In this document: positions 1-6,278 of the stretch, piece after piece | Layout: every line of letters begins with the position of its first letter | Position numbering within the stretch: position 1 is the first letter of the stretch | Origin: an uncultured Rickettsiales bacterium | GTDB lineage: Bacteria > Pseudomonadota > Alphaproteobacteria > Rickettsiales > UBA1997 | NCBI GenBank assembly: GCA_951801155.1 | Contig: CATOLK010000014.1 | Location: 1 to 13,847 of the forward strand | Length of the DNA stretch: 13,847 bases | Direction: 5' to 3' | Notes under the pieces: model-generated | Database searches by the model: none | Seen by the model: the letters and a program-made list of their open reading frames with translations, nothing else | Told to the model about the DNA's origin: nothing | Made by a program: the position numbers and the translations under genes

Positions 1-128
1 CTTACAAGAAAATCTAATCTGGAATGACGTAAATAATGGAAAATTAAAGAATAAATAATCATAAAAATAAATAAATATAAAAATATTCAAATATTATTGA
101 TATTTGAATATAGTTTTATGCAGGAAGC
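1..128 (+). repeat. Composite repeat, copy A (palindromic-repeat end plus TGCAGGAAG block)
   Basis: The first 38 bases carry the right half of the palindromic repeat found elsewhere in this window (TCTAATCTGGAATGAC followed by GTAAATAA). At 83-94/100-111 there is a perfect 12-bp inverted repeat with a 5-base loop (TATTG), and at 111-128 the block TAGTTTTATGCAGGAAG. The same two conserved ends, about 75 bp apart, recur in reverse orientation at 13697-13847, while the A/T-rich middle is not conserved. The left edge is cut by the window. Bases 129-269 up to atpC show no gene, only A/T-rich leader. Confidence 0.6.
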
Positions 129-196
129 TTATTGTATAAATGGATAAATTGCTGTTAAAGTAATACTAAATAATTTAAATATAAAATAAAAATAAT

Positions 197-224
197 TTGA
201 TTTTTAAAATAAAAAATATATTAT
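197..224 (+). promoter_or_regulatory. Possible promoter for the atp operon
   Basis: TTGATT (197-202) and TATTAT (219-224) are separated by 16 bases and lie about 45 bases before the atpC start. In such A/T-rich sequence near-matches arise easily by chance, so this is only the best candidate. It matters because atpC would then open its own transcript, without atpD. Confidence 0.28.
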
Positions 225-269
225 ATTTACATTATTATAAGAATAATTACAAAAAATAAAGCAAAAATA

Positions 270-686
270 ATGAATACTATACTAAATTTAAAAATTTATA
301 CACTAAATCAACTCTTTTTAGAAGAGGTTATAAAGAAAATTTATGTATATGGAAAAGAAGGTTTATATGCAATTTTTCCAAATCATCAGGATTATATTTC
401 ATCTTTTGAAGATGGTATGTTATATTTTGAAAAAGAAAATAACAAAAAAGTTTATATTGGGATAAATCAAGGAATTTTAACAAAATGCGGTAGAGAAGTT
501 CAAATTTCAACTTTTAACTCCATATATGGTGGTAATAGTATAGAAGAATTGAAAAAAAATGTCGAAAAAGCTATATTTGAAAGTCAAAATGAAATTGAAA
601 TTGATAAAAAATTAAAAACATCATTAAAGCAAATAGAGTTTGAATTATTAGAACAAATAAAATTATTTGGTAAAAAAAATGAGTAA
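270..686 (+). CDS. atpC: N-ATPase epsilon subunit (AtpC)
   Basis: A 138-residue protein matching the F-type ATPase epsilon subunit of the central stalk, which regulates rotation and contacts the c-ring. The N-terminal ~85 residues read as the epsilon beta-sandwich: LKIYTLNQLF at the start, then YAIFPNHQDYISSFEDGMLYF (residues ~35-55) where the family has a G.FgvlpgH.pl..L.pG.l.. pattern, and GINQGILTKCG near 65-75. The C-terminal ~50 residues are charged and helical, as expected for the two-helix domain. Identity is secured mostly by context: atpQ and atpR follow directly, as in the N-ATPase order atpDCQRBEFAG. No clear Shine-Dalgarno sequence precedes the ATG. In known N-ATPase operons atpD comes immediately before; here 269 bp of repeat-bearing non-coding DNA lies upstream. 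Confidence 0.9.
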   Translation: MNTILNLKIYTLNQLFLEEVIKKIYVYGKEGLYAIFPNHQDYISSFEDGMLYFEKENNKKVYIGINQGILTKCGREVQISTFNSIYGGNSIEELKKNVEKAIFESQNEIEIDKKLKTSLKQIEFELLEQIKLFGKKNE

Positions 687-993
687 ATTAGAAAGTAAAA
701 TTTTTGAAAAAATAAAAAATAAAACAACTGAGAAAAATAGAGATTTTAAGATAACTGATGCAATGTCTCTTTCTTATGTTTTTATAACCCCTATAATTAT
801 TGCTATAGCTATAGATAGATATTTTGTTGAATATTTTAAACAACATAATGATATGTTTTTATTATTGATGAATTGTGCTTTTTTTATTGGTGGATTTAGT
901 GTTTATAGAGAAATAACAAAGATATGTTCAGCTGATACAACAGAAAATGAAAAAAAAGAAAATATTAAAAATAATGTGGAGGAAAATAAATAA
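679..993 (+). CDS. atpQ: N-ATPase accessory membrane protein AtpQ (AtpI-like)
   Basis: I choose ATG at 679, which overlaps the atpC stop by 8 bases and gives 104 residues; a TTG four codons upstream (667) is also open. After a charged N-terminus there are two hydrophobic segments (about residues 27-45 and 55-76 from this start), with AIAIDRYF ending the first and FIGGFSVYREI ending the second. This two-helix pattern, with an acidic residue after helix 1 and G..xxYR after helix 2, resembles the AtpI/AtpQ family, small proteins thought to help c-ring assembly or cation supply. The C-terminus is highly charged (Lys/Glu/Asn). The call rests on this pattern plus its position between atpC and atpR. 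Confidence 0.8.
   Translation: MSKLESKIFEKIKNKTTEKNRDFKITDAMSLSYVFITPIIIAIAIDRYFVEYFKQHNDMFLLLMNCAFFIGGFSVYREITKICSADTTENEKKENIKNNVEENK
978..982 (+). promoter_or_regulatory. Ribosome binding site deciding the atpR start
   Basis: GGAGG, 12 bases before ATG at 995. It is one of the few full Shine-Dalgarno matches in the operon. It favours ATG 995, which sits one base after the atpQ stop, over the longer open frame beginning at 947 inside atpQ. Confidence 0.6.
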
Positions 994-994
994 A

Positions 995-1282
995 ATGTAT
1001 TCCGTAGTTATTTTTATTTTATATATTTTAATTGGTTTTTTAATGGACTATTCAAATAATTTAGGAATAAAATTCACAACAAGAAAATTTTTAAACAATA
1101 AAAATCAAGCAATAATTTTCTTAAGTTTATTTATAAGATTATTTATTTTTGCAATGGTTTTTTATTTTTTAACTAAAAATAATTTTAGAAAAGCAATTTT
1201 ATTTATTTTTGGTGTAATTTTATCAAAATTTTTATTTATTATAAAATATAATAGGATTAATAATGCAAATAACAACAGATGA
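995..1282 (+). CDS. atpR: N-ATPase accessory membrane protein AtpR
   Basis: A 95-residue hydrophobic protein with three predicted membrane segments (about residues 3-17, 38-57 and 64-81). AtpR is a small three-helix protein specific to N-ATPase operons, proposed to work with AtpQ in assembling the c-ring. The sequence fits: a conserved-type arginine inside the second hydrophobic stretch (R48 in LSLFIRLFIF) and FGVILSKF in the third match the family pattern. The start is set by GGAGG at 978-982; the longer frame from 947 would add 16 Lys/Ile-rich residues overlapping atpQ. Its last 20 bases overlap atpB, so the two are probably translationally coupled. Confidence 0.82.
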   Translation: MYSVVIFILYILIGFLMDYSNNLGIKFTTRKFLNNKNQAIIFLSLFIRLFIFAMVFYFLTKNNFRKAILFIFGVILSKFLFIIKYNRINNANNNR

Positions 1283-1934
1283 AGTAATTTTATTTAAGAG
1301 TGGTTTTATAGTAATAAATAATACATTATTGTATTCTTGGATTGTTATGGGTATTTTAATTTTTATAGCTTTTCTTTTTAAGAAAAGGTTTGTATTTGAT
1401 GTAACAAAAACTGAGAATGCTGGTAATTTACAATTATCATTAGAAGCCTTAATTCAATGTATAGAAAATCAAATAAAAGAAATAACTACAAGAAGTGTTG
1501 AAGTAGTTTTTCCATTTATGGCTACTTTATTTTTATATATAGCGGTTTCAAATTTAATATCTTTAATTCCATTCATGGAATCTCCTACAGGTTCTTATTC
1601 TACAACAGTAGCCTTAGGATTAAGTGTTTTTATTTTTTCTATGATTTATGGTTTTAGAGAAAAGGGATCTAATTATTTAAAAAAATTTATAGAGCCAGTA
1701 CCTTTTTTATTACCGTTAAATGTAGTTGGCGAAGTATCAAAAGTTTTATCATTGACAATAAGACTTTACGGTAATATAATGAGTTCTGGGGTTATAATAA
1801 CTATTTTATCGCAGATAATATTTTTATCTGTAGGTTTTCCAGTAATAATAAATTTATTGGGAACTATAACGGGTGTTATACAAGCTTATATTTTTGCAAT
1901 TTTATCTATGATATTTATATCAGTAGATAATTGA
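1263..1934 (+). CDS. atpB: F-type/N-ATPase subunit a (AtpB)
   Basis: A 223-residue membrane stator subunit that forms the ion half-channels beside the c-ring. About five hydrophobic segments are seen (roughly residues 24-41, 82-104, 114-130, 145-170 and 175-220). The essential arginine is present as R167 in SLTIRLYGN, preceded by PFLLPLNVVGEVSKVLSL, the canonical helix region facing the c-ring carboxylate. The PTGSY and ISLIPF motifs are also typical. The length fits the compact N-ATPase version; many ordinary AtpB proteins are longer. The ATG lies inside the end of atpR, implying coupled translation. Confidence 0.97.
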   Translation: MQITTDEVILFKSGFIVINNTLLYSWIVMGILIFIAFLFKKRFVFDVTKTENAGNLQLSLEALIQCIENQIKEITTRSVEVVFPFMATLFLYIAVSNLISLIPFMESPTGSYSTTVALGLSVFIFSMIYGFREKGSNYLKKFIEPVPFLLPLNVVGEVSKVLSLTIRLYGNIMSSGVIITILSQIIFLSVGFPVIINLLGTITGVIQAYIFAILSMIFISVDN

Positions 1935-1962
1935 ATTATTAATAAATTTAAGGAGTTAAAAA

Positions 1963-2238
1963 ATGGAAAATTTAATTATAATTGCCTCTGTTTCAATTAT
2001 TATGGCTGGAATTACTATACTTTGTGGTGCTAGTTCAGTTGCTATTGGAGAGTCTTCAGTTGCCAGACAAGCTTTACAGTCAATGTCACAACAGCCGGAC
2101 AGTGCAGGAGAAATATCAAAAACATTATTTATTTCTTTATCTTTAGTTGAATCTAGTGCTATATATTGTTTATTAGTTTCAATGATATTGATATTTAGTA
2201 ATCCATTTTGGAATTATATGGTAACAAAAGTTAATTAA
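1963..2238 (+). CDS. atpE: Na+-type ATPase c subunit (AtpE)
   Basis: A 91-residue two-helix proteolipid that forms the rotating membrane ring. Helix 1 contains G29-E30-S31 followed by ARQAL, the cytoplasmic loop is QSMSQQPD, and helix 2 carries E63-S64-S65 with Y68 and ends in SNPFW. The E-S-[ST]-x-x-Y pattern around the helix-2 carboxylate plus a second carboxylate (E30) in helix 1 is the Na+-binding signature known from Na+-translocating F/N-ATPases. The family's glycine-rich helix 1 is here unusually Ala/Ser-rich. A good RBS (AAGGAG, 1950-1955) precedes the start, as expected for the most abundant subunit. Confidence 0.97.
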   Translation: MENLIIIASVSIIMAGITILCGASSVAIGESSVARQALQSMSQQPDSAGEISKTLFISLSLVESSAIYCLLVSMILIFSNPFWNYMVTKVN

Positions 2239-2257
2239 TATATAGATAGGTAAAAAA

Positions 2258-2998
2258 ATGAGTGTAGATATATTTACCGTTATAATTCAGATATTTAATT
2301 TTTTAATTTTAATATTTATTTTAAATAAAATAATATATAAACCTTTGATAAAATTAATGAAAGATAGAAAGGAGTATATTACTAATAATATTAATGATGC
2401 GGAGGAAAAATTAAAGGAAGCTGAATCTTTAAAAGCAGAATATCAGAGTAAATTGGAAGAAACTAAAGAATATAGAATTGAGCAAATTAAAAATATAGAC
2501 GAAGAAAACAATAAATATAAAAATGAACAATTAGAATTGATAAAAAATGAAGTTGAAGAAGATAAAAGAAAATTTTTTAATGATTTGGAAAAAGAAAAAA
2601 ATTTAATTTTAGAAAATGTGGCTAAAAAAATTTTCTTAAATGTTAATAATTTATTGAATGATATTTTTGTATATTTAACAGATAAAAGTTTTAATGAAGT
2701 TGTTTTGATAAAATTTTTAAATGAAATAAAAAATCTTCCTGATACAGAAATTGATAAAATAAAAAAAACAGCTAAAGATAGTATAGATTTTATATCAAAT
2801 TTTGATCTTAATGATGAACAAAAAGAACTTATAGAAAAGACTTTTAAAGAAAAAGAAATTGTTTATAAAAACATTAATTTTTTAAAAGATGAAAATATAG
2901 TATTGGGAAATAAAATTGTTATAGATGGATTAATTATAAATTCAAATGTGCAAAATATAATTAACCAATTTAATGCAAAATTAGAACAAACAGTATAA
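2258..2998 (+). CDS. atpF: N-ATPase b-delta type peripheral stalk subunit (AtpF)
   Basis: A 246-residue protein with one N-terminal membrane helix (about residues 5-25), then KPLIKLMKDRKEYI, the typical b-subunit exit, and a long charged coiled coil (about 40-125). The C-terminal ~90 residues (DLNDEQKELIEKTF, then ENIVLGNKIVIDGLIINSNV) match the delta-subunit C-terminal pattern in which a conserved stretch of the L.GG....gd.v.DgSv type is followed by a terminal helix. N-ATPase operons lack atpH and carry such an extended AtpF, so one chain probably forms the stator arm and binds F1. It lies 19 bases after atpE and 5 before atpA. Confidence 0.92.
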   Translation: MSVDIFTVIIQIFNFLILIFILNKIIYKPLIKLMKDRKEYITNNINDAEEKLKEAESLKAEYQSKLEETKEYRIEQIKNIDEENNKYKNEQLELIKNEVEEDKRKFFNDLEKEKNLILENVAKKIFLNVNNLLNDIFVYLTDKSFNEVVLIKFLNEIKNLPDTEIDKIKKTAKDSIDFISNFDLNDEQKELIEKTFKEKEIVYKNINFLKDENIVLGNKIVIDGLIINSNVQNIINQFNAKLEQTV

Positions 2999-3003
2999 AA
3001 ATT

Positions 3004-4521
3004 ATGCAAGAAAAAATTTTGGAAAAACTTGATAATTTATTAAAGGATAATCTTTATTCTCAAGATTTACATTATCTAAATATAGAGGAAGAAGCAGTTG
3101 TCACTGAAGTAAATAATTCTGTTGTAATAGCAGAAGGTTTTTCAAAAATATCAGCTGAAGAATGTGTAATTATTTCAGATAAATTTAAAGGTATAGTTTC
3201 TGTTATAAGAAATAATACAATAAAAATTATGCTTTTAGAAAAAACCAATGAAATAAAAGTTGGAGATAAAGTTAAAAGAACTTTTGAAACTTTAACAATT
3301 CCGGTTGGAGAAGCCCTTATTGGAAGAATAATAGATGGGTTGGGAAGACCATTAGATAATAGAGGTATAATAAAAGCAAATAAAAAAATGATGGTGGAAA
3401 GACCTGCGGTAAATATTATAGATAGAAAATCTATACAAGAGCCAATGCAAACTGGAATAAAAATTATAGATTCTTTAATTCCTATTGGAAGAGGACAGAG
3501 AGAATTGATTTTAGGAGATAGACAAACTGGAAAAACCACGATTGCAATAGATACTATCTTAAATCAAAAAGGCGGAAATGTAATTTGTATTTATTGTGCT
3601 ATAGGGCAAAGAGATAGTGCTGTCGCTAATACAATAAAAATTTTGCAAGATAATGGGGCAATGGATTATACAATAGTTGTAAATGCTAGTGGAAATGAGA
3701 TTGCTGGACATCAATTTATAGCTCCATATTCTGCTACTAGTATAGCAGAATATTTTATGGAACAGGGTAAACATGTTTTAATTATTTACGATGATTTAAC
3801 TAAACAAGCTAGAGCTTACAGAGAAGTTTCTTTACTTTTAGAAAAAAATCCAGGAAGAGAAGCATATCCAGCGGATATATTTTATATCCACTCAAGATTA
3901 CTAGAAAGGTCTACAAAAATGAAAGACGAATTGGGTGGTGGATCGATTACATCTTTACCAATTATAGAAACCGAAGCAGAAAATATGTCAGCTTATATAC
4001 CTACAAATGTCATTTCTATAACTGATGGACAAATTTATTTAAGCCCAAATTTATTTCAAAAAGGAATTTTACCAGCTGTAGATGTTGAAAAATCAGTATC
4101 AAGAGTTGGAAGTGCAGCACAATTACCAGCCTATAAACAGGCAACTGGAATTTTAGGAATTGAATATTCTCAATTTCAAGAATTAGAAAGTTTTTCCAAA
4201 TTTTCTAGTTCATTGGATGAAAAAACAGAAAAAATTATAAATAAAGGGCAAAAAATAAGGGAAATTTTGAAGCAAAAAAATTGTGAAACTTTGTCTGCTT
4301 GTGAACAAATTGCGATTTTGTTATGTTTGAATAATGGTATTTTTGATAATATTTCTTTAGATAAAATTAAGGATGTGGAAAAGATTATAATAAGTACTAT
4401 GAATAATGAATTTTCTAATATAAAAGATATTGTTTTGTCAAATAAGGAAATTCCAGAGGAAATTGCAGGGGTTTTTGTAAATAGGATTAGAGAGATATTT
4501 TCTTTAAATAATATAGAATAG
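3004..4521 (+). CDS. atpA: F-type/N-ATPase alpha subunit (AtpA)
   Basis: A 505-residue F1 alpha subunit with nothing missing. The N-terminal beta-barrel domain runs to about residue 95. The P-loop G171-DRQTGKT-T is intact with K177, the Walker B-like strand ends in IIYDD (D263/D264), and the arginine finger region is SVSRVGSAAQ with R367. It forms the non-catalytic nucleotide sites of the alpha3beta3 head. It is the last gene of this run; in known N-ATPase operons atpG (gamma) follows, but here only 118 bp separate it from a convergent methyltransferase gene. No clear Shine-Dalgarno sequence is present; the start follows atpF by five bases, which suggests coupling. Confidence 0.99.
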   Translation: MQEKILEKLDNLLKDNLYSQDLHYLNIEEEAVVTEVNNSVVIAEGFSKISAEECVIISDKFKGIVSVIRNNTIKIMLLEKTNEIKVGDKVKRTFETLTIPVGEALIGRIIDGLGRPLDNRGIIKANKKMMVERPAVNIIDRKSIQEPMQTGIKIIDSLIPIGRGQRELILGDRQTGKTTIAIDTILNQKGGNVICIYCAIGQRDSAVANTIKILQDNGAMDYTIVVNASGNEIAGHQFIAPYSATSIAEYFMEQGKHVLIIYDDLTKQARAYREVSLLLEKNPGREAYPADIFYIHSRLLERSTKMKDELGGGSITSLPIIETEAENMSAYIPTNVISITDGQIYLSPNLFQKGILPAVDVEKSVSRVGSAAQLPAYKQATGILGIEYSQFQELESFSKFSSSLDEKTEKIINKGQKIREILKQKNCETLSACEQIAILLCLNNGIFDNISLDKIKDVEKIIISTMNNEFSNIKDIVLSNKEIPEEIAGVFVNRIREIFSLNNIE

Positions 4522-4611
4522 GTTAAAAATTTAAAAACTAGATTTAGATTATAAACTTTGTTCTTCTCTTTCGATTAAAGAACAACTGAAGATAAGAAAA
4601 ATTTTAGCCTA
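4519..4611. terminator. Nested hairpin between convergent operons, possible bidirectional terminator
   Basis: An inner stem TTGTTCTT/AAGAACAA (4558-4565 with 4578-4585) sits inside an outer 10-bp stem pairing 4519-4528 with 4602-4611 (one G-U pair). The outer stem includes the atpA stop codon. The position between convergent operons suits a shared terminator, but neither strand has a clear T-run after the stem, so the assignment is weak. Confidence 0.3.
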
Positions 4612-4639
4612 AAAAAAGTTTAAAGTTAAATAATTATAT

Positions 4640-5290
4640 TTATTTTTTCAAAGCTATTGTCATTCCATCTTCTGCTGGTAACAAAATTGATAAATATTTT
4701 TTATCATCCGCTAATCTTTTATTAAAAATTTCCATAGATTCTTTTGTACTTTTTCTTATTCTGTACGGTAATTCCTCACTACAAACAGCACCAGATAATA
4801 AAGTATTATCAGCTATTAAAAGTCCACCATGTTTTAAATTTTTTTCTGCCCAATCTAGATAATCTAAATAATGATTTTTTTCGGCATCAATAAAAATCAT
4901 ATCAAATTCTTCATTTAAATTTCCTAAAATATCTTTTGCATCACCTTCAAGAACAACTATTTTATCTTCCAATTCAGCTGATTTGAAATTATTTTTAGCT
5001 TTTTCTATACTTTCTTTATCCCTTTCTACAGTATATATTTTTGCATCTTTATCTGTAGCTCTTGCTAACCATATGGTAGAATAACCAAAAAAAGTCCCTA
5101 TTTCCATTATTTTTTTAAAATTTCCTAATTTTATTAAAATTTGTAGTAATTTTCCTTCTTCCGGATTTATATTAATTTCTCTATTTATCTTTCTTGCATC
5201 TTCTTTTATTTTTTTTAAAATATCATCTTCTTTTATAAAAGTATCCCTAATATACTTTATTTTTTCATCTAAATAAATATTATTTCTCAT
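4640..5290 (-). CDS. Class I SAM-dependent O-methyltransferase (Methyltransf_3/COMT-like)
   Basis: A 216-residue soluble protein of the cation-dependent caffeoyl-CoA/catechol O-methyltransferase family. Motif I is MEIGTFFGYSTIWLA (residues 62-76; E63-I-G-T binds SAM), the acidic residue after strand 2 is E89 (YTVERD), motif II region is LEGDAKDIL (114-122), and the metal-site pattern is FIDAEK (D135) and ADNTL (D161, N162). Substrate is unknown; bacterial members act on catechol-like or hydroxylated small molecules. It starts five bases after the stop of the upstream membrane-protein gene with no good RBS, so it is probably translated by coupling as the third gene of a minus-strand operon. 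Confidence 0.93.
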   Translation of the reverse strand: MRNNIYLDEKIKYIRDTFIKEDDILKKIKEDARKINREININPEEGKLLQILIKLGNFKKIMEIGTFFGYSTIWLARATDKDAKIYTVERDKESIEKAKNNFKSAELEDKIVVLEGDAKDILGNLNEEFDMIFIDAEKNHYLDYLDWAEKNLKHGGLLIADNTLLSGAVCSEELPYRIRKSTKESMEIFNKRLADDKKYLSILLPAEDGMTIALKK

Positions 5291-5295
5291 GATCT

Positions 5296-5646
5296 TTATA
5301 ATAATAAAATACTATTAAAATGCAACTGTAAAATCGCTAAAACAACCATTAAAATGGTCATAAAACTAATAATATAAATTGCAATTGATAATTTTTTGGC
5401 TATTTCTATATTTTTAGTAAAATTTCTAATTAAATAAATAATTTCAAAATTTATATGATAACCTATAAAAACAAAAAATAATATTCCAAAAATAACATTT
5501 ACTGGTTTAAGGAATAATATTGGGATTTGATTTTCTGGTTGTTTTAAAACCATAATCATAGTATAAATAAACCATAATACTAATGGTACTAAAAGTAACC
5601 CATTAATTCCGTTTTTAAAAAAAAATTGTTCGTTGTCCTGTTTCAT
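5296..5646 (-). CDS. sdhD: Divergent SdhD-like succinate dehydrogenase membrane anchor
   Basis: A 116-residue protein with three hydrophobic segments (about 15-33, 49-72 and 84-108), the architecture and length of SdhD. By eye it aligns over its length with alphaproteobacterial SdhD: PLVLWFIY for the family's L.LLWLIY, LFLKPVN for LKKPFN, and GYHINFEIIYLIRNF for the heme-ligand/quinone motif YHxxLGxxxVIEDY. H64 keeps the heme histidine, but the Asp-Tyr pair of the quinone site is replaced by N75-F76. Its ATG overlaps the upstream stop in an ATGA, so the pair is coupled. SdhA and SdhB are not in the window. If not SdhD, it is an unassigned three-helix membrane protein. Confidence 0.62.
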   Translation of the reverse strand: MKQDNEQFFFKNGINGLLLVPLVLWFIYTMIMVLKQPENQIPILFLKPVNVIFGILFFVFIGYHINFEIIYLIRNFTKNIEIAKKLSIAIYIISFMTILMVVLAILQLHFNSILLL

Positions 5647-6032
5647 ATTTTCAAAAAAATATACATTAAAAATATAATAAAAATTAATATACTAAAAAAA
5701 TATACTAAACGGTTGCTATTTTTTATGTTTATTTTTCTCATTTTTTTAAAATTTAATAAATAGAAACGTATTTCGTTCAATGTATAAAATATTATATTAA
5801 GTAAGAAAAAATATATTAATCCACTATATAGTATATATTTAAAATTAGAACAATTAAAACATAATATATCATAGTTTTGCTTCTTTGTTGTGTAGGCTAA
5901 ATTTATAAAATAATAGCTAAATATTAGCATAAACAAATAAGAAACTACTATTGAAGTTGTATAAAACTTATAGTATAGTTTTTCCTTTCTTTTTATTTGT
6001 TTTAAAAAATAAACCGATGGTTTTTTAAACAT
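5643..6032 (-). CDS. sdhC: Divergent SdhC-like cytochrome b556 subunit
   Basis: A 129-residue, three-helix membrane protein (hydrophobic about 25-46, 66-85 and 108-127), first gene of the minus-strand operon. The N-terminus KKPSVYFLKQIK recalls the SdhC start RPLSPHLxIYK, and FYTLNEIRFYLLN (82-94) aligns with the family motif YHxxNGIRHLxWD: the Asn and Ile-Arg are kept, but the heme-ligand His is Y83 and the second His is F90. The usual SILHRxTG quinone-site motif is not recognisable; the corresponding stretch is KFYTTSIV (22-29). The assignment depends strongly on the downstream SdhD-like partner and the pair's order and sizes. It may be a fast-evolving or heme-less anchor, or an unrelated membrane protein. 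Confidence 0.5.
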   Translation of the reverse strand: MFKKPSVYFLKQIKRKEKLYYKFYTTSIVVSYLFMLIFSYYFINLAYTTKKQNYDILCFNCSNFKYILYSGLIYFFLLNIIFYTLNEIRFYLLNFKKMRKINIKNSNRLVYFFSILIFIIFLMYIFLKI

Positions 6033-6217
6033 AAAAATACTTTTTTATATATTATCTCGTATATAATGACATTATTATATTTTTATTTTTAATATACAAT
6101 AGATAATATATGTTATTTTTAGTATTTATATTTTTTAATTTAACTTAATACTAGACCTTATGCATAAAAATTTTCCACGAAAAATAAATATTACAAAAAT
6201 TAATTATTTTTAATTTC

Positions 6218-6247
6218 TTGACTTGTTGGTAAAAATAGATATATAAT
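6218..6247 (+). promoter_or_regulatory. Sigma-70 type promoter for the 193-residue protein
   Basis: TTGACT (6218-6223) and TATAAT (6242-6247) with an 18-base spacer, ending 31 bases before the start codon. This is one of the two best consensus promoters in the window; the other precedes rnhA. The 185 bases to its left, back to the divergent sdhC-like gene, are A/T-rich with a short palindrome TTATGCATAA and no gene. Confidence 0.7.
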
Positions 6248-6278
6248 ATACAATATATATTATTTATAAAATTAAAAA

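Noticed and set aside
129..269. Short minus-strand frame ending near 131 (SITLTAIYPFIQ)
   Set aside because: Too short, no start, no family similarity; probably chance in A/T-rich DNA.
328..510. Minus-strand open frame inside atpC
   Set aside because: Shadow of a clear subunit gene; hydrophobic composition reflects A/T-rich antisense, no RBS or family pattern.
667..678. TTG start for atpQ
   Set aside because: ATG four codons later gives a conventional start overlapping the atpC stop; nothing favours TTG.
947..994. Longer N-terminus for atpR
   Set aside because: The extension lies within atpQ and is Lys/Ile-rich; GGAGG at 978-982 points to ATG 995.
3072..3774. Two minus-strand open frames inside atpA
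   Set aside because: They lie opposite the P-loop and catalytic core of an intact alpha subunit and show no independent signals.
4522..4639. Remnant of atpG after atpA
   Set aside because: Both strands were read; no gamma-like residues or frame, and the space is too short.
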